A stretch of 64,000 bases of DNA from Cladopsammia gracilis (taxonomy: Eukaryota > Cnidaria > Anthozoa > Scleractinia > Dendrophylliidae): positions 532,501 through 596,500 of the forward strand of contig JAJGOT010000344.1 of the NCBI GenBank assembly GCA_022457155.1. The letters are read 5' to 3'. Numbering within the stretch: the first letter of the stretch is position 1; each line of letters begins with the position of its first letter. Positions 1-40,600 of this stretch are shown here, one piece after another. Both the position numbers and the translations under genes were made by a program. Below the pieces are notes generated by a model. It saw nothing but the letters and a program-made list of their open reading frames with translations. It was not told the origin of the DNA and did no database searches.

Positions 1-427
1 TAATCCTCTTTCCTGAACTCTCTCCTGAACTCTCTCCAACTTCCTAGCATGTAATGGCAAGCAAAGTACATCCTCATTTAATCCCATAATTGCAAGCAAA
101 GTCAGGCATTTTAAATGTCAGTGCTATATTAATGTAGCAAATCATTCTAAATATCATATACAACAAAAGGCTTACTTATACAAATTAAGACATTTAGTAA
201 GAAAATTATTGAATCAGATATAATTAAACAATGGCTCACTGAGTTCGTTGTCGTAAAAAAGCACAAATTTAAGCTAATTGGTGCTGAAATTTCTAGGTCT
301 CATTGTATAGTTATTATTAAAAAAATATTAATCATTCTTTCTTACTAATAATTGATATAATTTTCTCTTCATTTATTATAATGATTATTAAAAATAAATT
401 AACTGAGTTAAATTATTGTGTCTGCAG
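1..427 (+). other. EML intron, no other feature seen
   Basis: AT-rich sequence upstream of the first visible EML exon. It ends in a pyrimidine-poor but valid acceptor (ATTATTGTGTCTGCAG). I see no ORF, repeat or regulatory site that I can support. The EML promoter and start codon are outside the window. Confidence 0.6.
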
Positions 428-30276
<29,849 letters not shown>

Positions 30277-30305
30277 ATGGTCGGCGTGACAAATGTGATC
30301 GCGGG

Positions 30306-30831
30306 TTGCTCCCTGACTCGTCCCCAGTCATCTCTCTTTAATTAAATGCGGATGACAAGGGGGCGCGAGAGATGATGGGAAGGAGGGAAGAGGAGGGAAA
30401 AGTCTAGATTCCATAGCTCAGAAGGAGGTCGGACACCTCATTGAGACTTATATAACGGAGTAACTGGTTAGCTTTCAGTTGAGGTTAGGGGTAGCAGTTT
30501 ATATAGTTAAATTTAGGACTAAGCAACCCGAGAAGCTAGGTGGTACAGTGGTACGGTAGGCTATGTAAGCCTAAGCCTAGCTGAGGTCACAGGTTCGATC
30601 CTGAGTGGGGATTTTAGATTTTCTTTTTTACACTTAACCATTTATTGAAAATAAAATTGTAAGTGTCGACATTACGTTATATAATTCTCAATAAGTGTCC
30701 GACCTCCTTCTGAGCTATAGAACGTAGACTCTACCGAAGAGGAGAGACTCCTTTTCCTTTTTCTTCTTCCCATCATCCTCCGCGTGTTGCGATTTAAAAC
30801 AATAGACGACTGGGGACGAGTCAGGATTGCT
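30306..30831. mobile_element. TIR element with a tRNA-like core, in the EML 3' region
   Basis: Imperfect 170-bp inverted ends: CCTGACTCGTCCCCAGTC against GACTGGGGACGAGTCAGG, GATGATGGGAAGGA against TTCTTCCCATCATC, and ATAGCTCAGAAGGAGGTCGG against CCGACCTCCTTCTGAGCTAT. The element starts 30 bp after the EML stop, so it probably forms part of the 3' UTR and supplies AATAAA at 30649. Confidence 0.8.
30525..30615 (+). other. tRNA-like sequence (Pol III boxes A and B) inside a TIR element
   Basis: AGCTAGGTGGTACAGTGG resembles box A, and CACAGGTTCGATCCTGAGTG contains a perfect core box B (GGTTCGATCC). The spacing (about 45 bp) suits a tRNA or SINE promoter. The cloverleaf arms do not close convincingly, so I do not call it a tRNA gene. 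Confidence 0.55.
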
Positions 30832-31810
30832 CCGGCTTAACGGGAAAAGTTAAAAATATAATACGAGGGTGCGCGTATTATCAAATGAGTACATTTTGTA
30901 GAAAAGTATATTCCTGTTTGGTAAACTTAAAGACCCATGTTCACCCAATCTGCTTTGCGCGCTTGTGTTTTTGTTTTGAAACGGTTCAATTGTTCAATGT
31001 AGCGTTATGATTGGCTGGCATGTCGATTTTTCGATTTTCCGTCTGTGCGAAAGTCAAGCCGGAAGCGCAAAGTAATTATGTAAAGTAAAGTCATTCTTTA
31101 AGATTCTTGACACCCAACAATTCCCCCCAAACCAATGCAATGATATTGTGGGTTAAATGGACAGAAATCAACGTTGTATTAGAGTAGGATATGAGGGGTG
31201 GCAGTGGTTAAAAGTTGAGAGTATTAAATTATTCAATTAGTCATCGGGTTTTTATTTTTGATATTTAAACGTACAGTAAAGGTACGTGTTCCAACACGTT
31301 TGAACAACACCTAAAGATGAACGTAAGACAAAGTTTATTGGTTTAGATATGTTCATTGGTAACGTAATTCACAATGACATCCATAACCGTATAACTATAC
31401 TACAACAAATCATTGTACATAGACACATCATGGAGTTTTAATATGGAATTTTTGATGAGAATAATACATAATAAATATTCAGTTACAAGGTAAAGGGAAA
31501 AAACATACCCAGTAAAACAAAGGATTTTCATATATCAAGTTTACGTTTTTAGCAGGGTATCGCGTTTTCGTTCACAATCCTCAAGCGTATCATATAGTAC
31601 CACAATAAAACATTGTAAACATACTCGTTGCGAGTAGAATTTGTATGTAAATTTTTTTTTGGAAATAATACATAATAAACGTTCTCAAGTACAAGTTAAT
31701 GTTGGTTGTCTGGGTCTCTCAGGGATAGTCGAGCAGCGCCAATTTTAGCAATATCATCTACTCTACGACATGCTACGACACTAATACAAAGAGTACAATT
31801 AAAGCTCTTA
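30832..31810 (+). other. Intergenic stretch, nothing recognised
   Basis: AT-rich sequence between two TIR elements. It includes AATAAA at 31606 and other candidate signals, but no ORF, hairpin or repeat that I can support. Part may belong to the EML 3' UTR if the polyadenylation site is distal. Confidence 0.4.
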
Positions 31811-32261
31811 AGGCTGGTTTTCATATAATCGTCCGGGTCGTCCGAGTCGTTTCAAAAGTTTTTTTAAACGACTCAGACGATCGGGACGACTCAAGCGATT
31901 TGGGTTCTCATATGATCGTCCCGGTCGTCTCGAACGTCAATAGCGCAGTCGTAAACTGTGTCCGATAACATGTTTTGGGCAATAATACTGCATTCTGGGG
32001 TGGATTTGGATCGCTTCGATCGCGTCAGTCGTCCCGGTCGCCTGAGAGTAGTTCTCATATGATCGTCCCCGATTATTCACGATCGTCCCAGTCGTCCGGA
32101 TAGAACGTGTTCTATCCAAGCGACCGCGATCGTCCCAGTCGTCCGGGTCGTTTGCGATCGTCCCGGCTCGTCTCAGAAGTGATCTCATATAATCGTCCCG
32201 GTCGTCCGTGTACTTTTTGAAACGACTCGGACGACCGGGACGATTATATGAGAACCAGCCT
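31811..32261. mobile_element. Harbinger-like MITE rich in CGATCGTCC
   Basis: Ends AGGCTGGTTTTCATATAATC and GATTATATGAGAACCAGCCT; TSD TTA at 31808-31810 and 32262-32264. The interior repeats ATCGTCCCGGTCGTC in both orientations many times. A 3-bp TWA TSD is characteristic of PIF/Harbinger. Confidence 0.8.
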
Positions 32262-32429
32262 TTAGAGCTCTCTGAACAAGTTTTGGAAAATAGTATTTCT
32301 GAGGCCCTCGTTTGGCGAAACCCTCTGAAGACGAGAGTAAAGACTGACAAGCACTACCCGCCTGGCTCTCTCAGTCGTAGCCGGAGCAAGAGGATCAGGC
32401 TCTGCGGCTCTGGGACAAGAATGGTTAGT

Positions 32430-32994
32430 CTTAAAGTGCTACTACGATCAAATTTTTGATTTTCATTTTTTTACATTTTCGTGTACTATTAGACTTCCTT
32501 ACTCATCTTGCCAAATTTCAATTCATTAGGCACATCAGAAGTCATTTAATTTTAACATTTATTTCCGAGAATTTACGGCCGCCATTAAAAAACCTTGTTC
32601 CAAGGCTTGGTTGCGAATGGGAGAAAGTGACGTAAAAGACTCAAACATACCTCACGGGTTGAAATTATAATAACAATCAGCATAGAAAATTGCACGAAGA
32701 ACGAGTCTAAAGATTTTGTTGCTTTTCGCGTGATTTTCAACACTTATTGTTATTATAATTTCAACCCGTGAGGTATGTTTGAGTTTTTTACGTCACTTTC
32801 TCCCATTCGCAACCAAGCCTTGGAACAAGGTTTTTTAATGGCGGCCGTAAATTCTCGGAAATAAATGTTAAAATTAAATGACTTCTGATGTTCGTAATGA
32901 ATTGAAATTTGGCAAGATGAGTAAGGAAGTCTAATAGTACACGAAAATGTAAAAAAATGAAAATCAAAAATTTGATCGTAGTAGCCCTTTAAGT
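32430..32994. mobile_element. Near-perfect 0.56-kb hairpin element
   Basis: Left arm about 32430-32690, right arm about 32738-32994, loop about 50 bp. Ends CTTAAAGTGCTACTACGATC and GATCGTAGTAGCCCTTTAAG. The arms keep about 97-98% pairing, including TTACGGCCGCCATTAAAAAA and CCTTGGAACAAGG. Confidence 0.92.
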
Positions 32995-33319
32995 CTTGTC
33001 AAACGATGAATGACAGTCAAAACGCGCGCTGTCGTTTGACCACCAACTATCGCGGGCTATCATTCACTTTGAACATGTTCAAAATTTTCATGACAGTTTT
33101 AATCGTTTGACACCTAGAGTATCGAGCTTAGCTGTAGCTTTACCAAAATGGTCGCAAAAAGTCAACAGTCTCCGTCGAGGCCCGAAAACAAATAAAATAT
33201 CAAGCCAATAAGTTGTATATTCGTCGTATAATTGTAGTTTGACCAAGTATCATGCGCTATCGCTCACTGTTCGTCAACGATAGTAGGATGATAGTTTTGG
33301 ATCAAAACTCTTACCCCAA

Positions 33320-33493
33320 CTATTCTCACTGCATACTTAATTAGCCCATTGCGCGGAAGAGACTGAGTTCCCTAAATTCCGGCGGGCTGCTCTTGCGCGC
33401 TCTCGGCATGATGCTTTGCGGCCTCCGCCTCAAATATCGGTCTTTTCATTCACCTCGTGGTCAGTTTAACGGAGTTCAGGGCGAATACGGTTA
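33320..33493 (+). repeat. Split direct repeat A1 of the second element
   Basis: Starts CTATTCTCACTGCATACTTA and ends GGGCGAATACGGT; repeats at 35971-36143 with no mismatch that I noticed. Confidence 0.9.
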
Positions 33494-33527
33494 CATTTCT
33501 ATTCTTGTTTGACCGCCACCAGCCCTC

Positions 33528-33650
33528 ATGGCAGATGTCGACGAAGTCTTACCTCCGCCGCCCGCTCCTGCGGTTCCTGAACCCGCACCGGTTGAAGTGG
33601 TTGAACCTGCGGTTCCTGCAGTTCCTGCAGCTCAAGCGGCCGAGCAATAG
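33528..33650 (+). pseudogene. Start of ORF1 of the second element (40 codons)
   Basis: ATG 33528-33530 opens a Pro/Ala/Val/Glu-rich reading (MADVDEVLPPPPAPAVPEPA) that stops at 33648-33650, 35 bp inside A1. Its position matches ORF1 in the split-repeat class. The stop is followed by GTAATATT, so a splice donor is possible. Function unknown; the remainder of ORF1 is absent. Confidence 0.45.
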
Positions 33651-33839
33651 GTAATATTCTGCCCTTGTCTTGGTATGCGCCTCCCTCGGTTAGTTTCTGT
33701 CGCATTGTTGCGTTCAGCGTGTTCACTTCCCCGCTTGTAGCTCGCCTCACGTATCGCTGCCCGTTTGTTTGTCTATTTTTTCTGCTCAGTGCGCTTTGGT
33801 CCTATTTCTATTTTGGCTTATTTGCTTCCTACGCGCCCC

Positions 33840-34370
33840 GTTAGGTGTTATCGTTTCTTTTTGGTTCTATTGTTATTGTTGTTTTTATTCGCGCTTATTG
33901 TTTCAGGCGGCGCCCTCATTAGGCGTTGTTGTTTTTAATTTTGGTTCTTCTGTATGGTTGTTTTTGTTCGCGCTTATTGTTTCGGCGGCGCTCGCTGTCT
34001 TAGTTGGTGTGATGTCTTCGGATTTTACCGACTTTTAAATGTAGATGTGGATTAGGCGCTATTGTTTTCTATTTGGTTCTATCGTATTGTTGTTTTTATT
34101 CGCGCTTGTTGTTTCGGGCGGCGCCCTCATTAGGCGTTTTTCGGTTTTTTGGTTCTTCTGTATTGTTGTTTTCGTTCGCGCTTATTATTTTGGGCGGCGC
34201 CCTCATTAGGCCTTATTGTTTTTATTTGGTTCTGTTGTATTGTTGTTTTTATCCCCGCTTATTATTTCAGGCGGCGCTTTTTTCAATTCGCGCTTATTGT
34301 TCCACAGGCGACGCCATCAGTAGGCGCTATCATTTCTTATTTGGTTCTATTGTAGCACCTTTTTGCTTTG
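33840..34370 (+). repeat. Degenerate GC-containing tandem repeat (about 75-80 bp)
   Basis: Six occurrences of TCGCGCTTATTGTTTC plus GGCGGCGCCCTCATTAGGCG, or close variants, near 33890, 33970, 34100, 34175, 34252 and 34282. The units are separated by TTGTTTTTATTTGGTTCT-like spacers. The GGCGCC core is palindromic. Confidence 0.75.
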
Positions 34371-34376
34371 CGCTAT

Positions 34377-34905
34377 GGCCTAGAGCCAACGCCCCGGAGA
34401 GGCGTGACATGTTGTTCAGAGTATTATATTTAATGGCCTGAATTCATGGCCTGAAGAGCCAGCGCCCCGGAGAGGCGTGACATGTTTTTCAGAGTTTTGT
34501 GTTTCCTGGCCTGGAGAGCCAGCGCCCCGGAGAGGCGTGACATATTTTTTAAATTTGTATTTCATGGCCTGGAGGGCCAGCACCCCGGGGAGCCGCGGCA
34601 CATTTTTCAGAGTTTTATATTTCATGGCCTGGAGAGCCAGCGCCCCGGTGAGGGGTGATATGTTTTTTCAGAGTTTAATATTTCATGGCCTGGAGAGCCA
34701 GCGCCCCGGAGAGGCGTGACGTGTTTTTCAGAGTTTTGTATTTCATGGCCTGGAGAGCCATTGCCCTGGAGAGGCGTGACATGTTTTTCAGCGTTTTATA
34801 TTTCGTGGCCTGGAGGGCCAGTGCTCTGGATAGTCGTCACATGTTTTCAGAATTTTATGTTTTGTGGCTCGGAGCCAGCGTCCCGTAGAGGCGCCACGTG
34901 CTTTC
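34377..34905 (+). repeat. 60-bp minisatellite, about nine copies
   Basis: Unit GGCCTGGAGAGCCAGCGCCC continuing as CGGAGAGGCGTGACATGTTT and TTCAGAGTTTTATATTTCAT. The AGCC of successive copies lies at 34457, 34517, 34575, 34635, 34696, 34756, 34816 and 34873. Because 60 is a multiple of three, the open frames across it encode a 20-residue repeat (MAWRASAPERRDVFFRVLYF); I read these as chance ORFs. Confidence 0.9.
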
Positions 34906-35273
34906 AGCGACCCGGGCTATTGCATGTTGGGAAGTCTGTAATGTTATCCTAGGCTTATTGCGTCCCGCTGTGTTTCTGCGCGTGCAAGCCGTATGTACCT
35001 CAGTTTGTGGCAGCTACGCGTTTTGAGTTGTTTTGTTATCCTCTTGAAATAAAGTTCATTTAGCATCCACGCCTTTTGTGTTTTGTGTTTGGGTGGGACC
35101 TTGCCCTCTCCTCAGTTGACCTTGCCCTCTCCTCAGTTGACCTTGGGGGGACCTTCTCAGTCTCTATTCCGGATCTGATTCGGAGCTTGAGGTCAACAGA
35201 GGGTTGGGCTCCCTGGTTTTTTATTCTAGCGTATTTTTATCCCTCATTTTTTGTTTTGTCTGTTACGCTTTAG

Positions 35274-35708
35274 GTGGATCCCCCTTTGTTCGCCACTAGA
35301 CTGCAAGCAGCTCAGGGATTCACCTCTTTGGGGGACGTACCCCTTCCCTGTCTTACACAGGGAGCCCCTCCCTTTGTTGGCCCCTTGTCTCCTCCGGAAT
35401 TGGTGGCGTCTCGCCCAAGTTTGGGCAATCTCGCCCATTTGCGTAACAAATCATTGAGCGATAAGCCTTTTACGGGCTCTGCGGTATACAACCGTTTGAA
35501 GAGGTATCTTTCGGAGGCTAAACTCCATGCGGGGGAAACCCCGCATAGTTTTCGCGTTGGGTTATCTACCACTCTTCGCCTTTTGGGTTGCTCGCAGGAA
35601 GACGTGGCCCAGTATTTGGGCTGGAAAAGTGGGGAGGTGGCGAAGAGGTATGTGCAACGCTCGGACGCTAACGCGTCTCTTTACCATACTAGAATCGGTT
35701 TTCCCTAG
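35274..35708 (+). pseudogene. Tyrosine recombinase C-terminal fragment of the second element
   Basis: An open frame preceded by a possible acceptor (CTGTTACGCTTTAG) encodes the end of a tyrosine recombinase: KPFTGSAVYNRLKRYLSEAK, HAGETPHSFRVGLSTTLRLL, GCSQEDVAQYLGWKSGEVAK, RYVQ. The HxxR pair (HSFR), the Trp of LGW and the nucleophile Tyr (KRYVQ) are all present and in order. The first catalytic Arg and the core-binding domain are missing, so the fragment cannot recombine on its own. The stop is at 35706-35708, about 210 bp before B1. Confidence 0.8.
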
Positions 35709-35915
35709 GACGGCTTCAACTCATTTCACACCAGTGTCACACCTGGATAATTTACAGTCCGCTGTTTAGACTACGTGTGCTTTATTTCATAAACACCACC
35801 TTGTTCGGTATAGGAGTAGTTTCTGAGTAATGGAAGAAGTAAAGTGTGCTCCTTTCCTGTTGGTGTTGTATTGACCCTTTTTCCCGGAATTGACGGCAGA
35901 ATGTCTGGGGCGGGA

Positions 35916-36290
35916 GCGGGTATCTTCCCATAACGCACCCAGGGCTATTGTTTGTAGTGAGATTATTTTACTATTCTCACTGCATACTTAATTAGCCCAT
36001 TGCGCGGAAGAGACTGAGTTCCCTAAATTCCGGCGGGCTGCTCTTGCGCGCTCTCGGCATGATGCTTTGCGGCCTCCGCCTCAAATATCGGTCTTTTCAT
36101 TCACCTCGTGGTCAGTTTAACGGAGTTCAGGGCGAATACGGTGACGTTTCGACCCTCCCACCTCCCCTGGTGGCGGTCGGCTTCGCCCCCTACATTTGTC
36201 TCACATCTTGTCCTGGCAGTCGCGGGTATCTTCCCATAACTTAGTCCCCGCGCCCAGGGCTATTGTTTGTAGTGAGATTATTTTACTATC
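35916..36290 (+). repeat. B1-A2-B2 terminus of the second element
   Basis: B1 35916-35971 joins A2 35971-36143 at GATTATTTTACTATTCTCAC. The spacer 36144-36221 contains CCCCTGGTGGCGGTC, the reverse complement of the GACCGCCACCAG just after A1. B2 36222-36290 ends GATTATTTTACTATC. B2 has a 10-bp insert relative to B1 (TTAGTCCCCG). Confidence 0.88.
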
Positions 36291-37695
36291 ATCGACTATC
36301 GTGTGCCATTAGGGTACAGTGTGGTTATATGTTACATATCCGGTGTGCGCATGAGGGTACGAGCCCCGGCCAGGTGGACGAATTTTTTGTTGTTCAAGTG
36401 GAAAATTTCAGCACAATAAGCAGGATAAAAATTGTGTATGCGATAGCGTGCAGGAAAATATTAACTCAAGATTTCATTTGCTGTGATTCTGAAAATTCTT
36501 ATCAAGCCCATCTCGGTAACCAAGCACCCTGCCCTCTCAAATGAACATATCGTAAATTTTACAATGGAAATAGGCGAGATCTCGGTAACAGAGCCACCAC
36601 AGTCAACCAGGATAATATGAACAGGCCCTTTAGCCTTGTTCAAGAAAGAAAATTCCACTCGACAATCTCATCTCGTTTTGACAAATACAAGGCAAAAGTC
36701 ATTGAAGAACAACCAAAACGTGTTTCCAGGGAGAATAAGTCTGTGACATGTACTCCCCATCCCCCGCTTGTTGTTTTCACTTGTTTTAAACGGAGGCTAA
36801 AATACCGCGTTTTGTCATTACCGCGTTAACAAGAGATTTCATAGGTACATCGCGCATTCCCGTCTCCAGAGCCCCCAGTCTCTCTTAGCCGGCGGGGCTT
36901 GAGCACCAGGAGCAGTTGACCAACTCCTCCATTGACCGCGGGAGAAACTTCTATTTACTCTACATACAAGACACCGGAACAAACTAAAACCACAAACAAA
37001 ACAAAACAAAATCATGCTGTCGGAGAATCAATTCAAGCTTTTTATTATATTTCTAGCATTTCTTAACTTATTCAAGTTCGTGCATAATCTTGTTAAATAG
37101 GTAGGTTCTGTTTTCATGCGACAAAAACTAATAGCTTCAGAGTTTTTAATTGGGGTCCCTGTGCAACTATTTGAATTATTTTATCGATTCGTTTCTCATT
37201 TTGTTCCTGGTATTTGTGTCAAATAGTCAGGTGTATTACTCTTTCACAAGGCATTATTAAAAATATAATTTCCTCTTTCACAAAACTTGTAGCTTTCCTG
37301 ATATTTTTCGTAAATAGTCAGGTTTAATTCGTATCATATTTACATATAAATGAAAACAAAACCAAACATAGACCAAACCTTAGGAAAAGGAACTGCTGTT
37401 ATTACACGTGAACTAGGAAGCGAAACAAATGAGTCAATTACTACAAGACTTATTAGCCTCGTTACCATTTCTATGACAACTGCAATCGTATAGACCGCGG
37501 GCTAAATTGCTGTTGGAGTTTTAACTGCCAAAACCTAGCGCCACCTCCTTCCGTGTTCTACTGCCCTATTCGGCCGAAGCCCTTCCCCTTTTTTAATTGA
37601 CCCATGCCACGGTCTGATAAAGTTTGTTTGGGCCAGCGTCTTCCCTGGTGACCAGATTTTGATACTTTGGAATGATAGCTGCTTCAGCGGTTCTT
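36291..37695 (+). other. Intergenic / ACO1 3' UTR region
   Basis: Right flank of the split-repeat element, then the sequence downstream of the ACO1 stop. On the - strand an AATAAA lies at 37046-37041, about 650 nt after the stop, the best candidate for the ACO1 polyadenylation signal. The short ORFs here look like noise. Confidence 0.4.
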
Positions 37696-40600
37696 TTATT
37701 GGAGCATGCTCCTTATCATGTAGTTCAGGATGCCGCCATGTTTGAAGTACATCAGTTCCACATCTGTGTCAAAACGAACTTTCACTTTGAACGAACGACC
37801 ATTATTCAACTGCAAGCAGAAAAACAAACAATTAAATAAACAGATAATGTTAAGCGTAATTTAATTTCACACTTCCTACGGTAGGCTTTATTATTTGTCA
37901 GAAGAATTTGATATACAAAACTGCATAAATCAGGCGTTACTTTCCTCTTCGTATTAAGAAAAGCAAACAACAGAAAACCTTGGCATATATCTTTAACTTA
38001 TTAGTTTTATTTATTTTTTTTATTGGTGACCCTGGTTCTGGGGACACATATTTGCCGTTTTCACACTAGAGATGGATAATCGGTGTGAGACGCATTATCC
38101 GTCTGAGATGAGAAGGATAATTTTTTAATGTGGTACATCTATCTAATGCGAATTCACAACGAGTAACATTGAACGAGTTTGTCCGTCTCGAATTCACACA
38201 ATGACGGATACCTCAACAGGGCAAATTTGTCACAGTTAAATTTGTTACAAAATTCCCGTTCCACTCCTTAGAGTCGTTATTGACGTTTTCATATGACCTT
38301 GGGCCCGTTTCTCAAAAGTCCCGATAATTTTTCAGGCCCGGAGGTTATATTTTAAAATCAGAATCTCTAGAATAGTGATGCACGCGTTAGCCCACCAACC
38401 AGCCCGACTTACTTCGTCAGCTTAGAATTTCATTACTCAACATTCAAAACGAACAAAATTTGAATCTTAAACGCAAACATTGCGCACTTGAAATAGCTTT
38501 CCGGGCCGGAAAAGTTATTGGGACTTTCGAGAAACCTGCTCCTTATCTTCTAAGCTCGTTCTCGGTGTTTCTCTGACACAAGCCACCCATGCATGGCAAC
38601 CGCTGACCATAATCATTGATAGAGCGTTTTCACTTGACGTCATAGCCGCCATATTGGTGTTCCCGTACAAAAGAATTTTAATTAACTTCTTTTGTTAGGA
38701 ACACCAACATGGCTGCCATGGTCTTTGTCATTTGAGTCCCACGGGACTGGGTGAAAACGCTCTATTGACGTTACCATTGAACAATCGTCGATTTTAATAT
38801 AATTCATAAAAAAAATCCATTCCAGTGATAAAGGTCTATGTCTTGTGCAAAATAGTGGTTTTTTTTCTGTAAGTCTTGTTGTTGTTTACCTTAACATCTA
38901 GCGTTTGGCCAGTTTTCATATCTTCTGGTACTTCAATGGTGTAGCTTTCTTTTCCGGTGAGTTTCAGGCTCTCGGCGTTCTGGCCGGGAAGGTATTCAAG
39001 GGGCATGATACCCATTCCGACCAGATTACTGCGGTGAATTCGCTCAAAACTCTCCGATATCACAGCCTTGACACCCTAAGCACAACACAAACAACACTGA
39101 TCAGCTCGACATTTCTCAAAATAACGTGCCATTGTTAGAGATTCTTCGACAGTATTCTTGGTTTTCACGTGACGTCATCAAATTCGAAAATCATAAATCG
39201 TAATGCCTTCTGAATTTATATGTCCACCAGGTTGAAGATGACTTAAAAATAAATCTTTTCACAAGTCTCCAACCCGGTAGCGTCTTTCGTTTTGAAAATA
39301 CAGCATTTTGAATTTCTGACTTTTCACCCTACGTGACACCAACATGGCGTCCGTGACAAAGCTTTTTCCTATGTAAGAAAGGCCTTTCCTCGTGACTTTT
39401 AGCACTTTTGGAACTAGGAACATCAGGAGTAATACACTCTTAGACGCTTTATGCTTCGGAAACCGGAGTTAAGTGCAACATCATGTTTTACAATATCACT
39501 TGGAATTGTTTTGAGATAGTACGAGGAGAAAGATTTAAGCTGCATTTGTGAACACGTCATTCTTTTATTTCCTGTCATTCTTCTATTTCCTTCGTATCCA
39601 AAATTTACCTGCATCCAAGGTCCCTTAGCTGCCCAGTCACGTGACGATCCCGACCCATAATCCTTGCCGGCCAAGATAATAAGTTGACGTCCATCTTGCC
39701 TGTAGCGCTCAGCTGCGTCAAAAACATCCATCTGCAGAAAATAATAAAAACAATGAATCACGAAAACTAAAACAAGCAGCCGAATAAAGAACACAAATGA
39801 TAAGTGACCGCCAGTGTGAGCATAAAAACCATTTGTATTGCAGCAGCAGATCTATTCATCTTACCGTATCTCCCGATGGAACATGAATGGTTTTTGGAGC
39901 AGCTTTTCCTATGAATTTGTTCACCAGTCTGATGTTAGCAAATGTACCACGAGCCATAACTGCATCATTTCCACGGCGAGAGCCATAAGAATTAAACTCA
40001 CGAGGTGCAAGCCTGCAATAAGGTAAAAACCCTGACTGTGAGTCCCAAGATCGAAATGTTAATTCTCCTTTCCCACTGTCATACATTTTTAATTGAAGTT
40101 AAGAGAATTTAATGGAACATCATGACATCCACCCATTCCTTTTCCTCGTAGCATTTATGTCTGATAGAGAGGAGTGTCATTAGTGAATGATTCTAACCGT
40201 TATCCTGTCTCAACAAATCATTCACCATCAGCTAAGTTGAATGAAGGCCAATAGTGTACGGCCTCGTTCACACTAGCGACATAACGACATGGACAACATG
40301 GACCACAAACGTTTAAAACCGTTTGTATTAAGTGCCATGTGTGTCGTCCAATTTATAGCCAAAGTGACAAGATGTGCTTCTAGTTCCATTTTCATATTCT
40401 TCTTTCTGTATTTGCTTTGTTTGGCTCGTTTATTTGTTGAACATATGTAGGTTATTGTTCTTCGTTGTTTATACTTGATGTAGACTGGGACCTCGTAAGG
40501 GAGCATATGCTGTGTGAGGTGTCCCTGCCTTTTTGGCGAAGTTTGTAAATAAATAAATAAATAAACATAACAACAAAAAGAAAAGATCACTTTTTTCCCC

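Larger units (their letters stand above)
33320..36290 (+). mobile_element. Second split-direct-repeat tyrosine-recombinase retroelement, internally deleted
   Basis: Seen: A1 (33320-33493), the start of an ORF1, two families of internal tandem repeats, the C-terminal part of a tyrosine recombinase, then B1 (35916-35971) running into A2 (35971-36143), a spacer, and B2 (36222-36290). The A copies are near-identical over about 170 bp. B1 and B2 share GCGGGTATCTTCCCATAAC and CCCAGGGCTATTGTTTGTAG. This is the PAT/Ngaro layout, oriented +. RT and RNase H are absent, so the copy (2.97 kb) is a deletion derivative. It lies between the convergent EML and ACO1 genes. Confidence 0.85.

Noticed and set aside
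30525..30615. Functional tRNA gene
   Set aside because: Box B is good, but the acceptor and anticodon stems do not pair and the sequence sits inside a TIR element.
34477..34952. Protein of 20-residue repeats (MAWRASAPERR...)
   Set aside because: It follows from a 60-bp minisatellite unit being divisible by three; the frame breaks wherever the unit changes length, and there is no start context.
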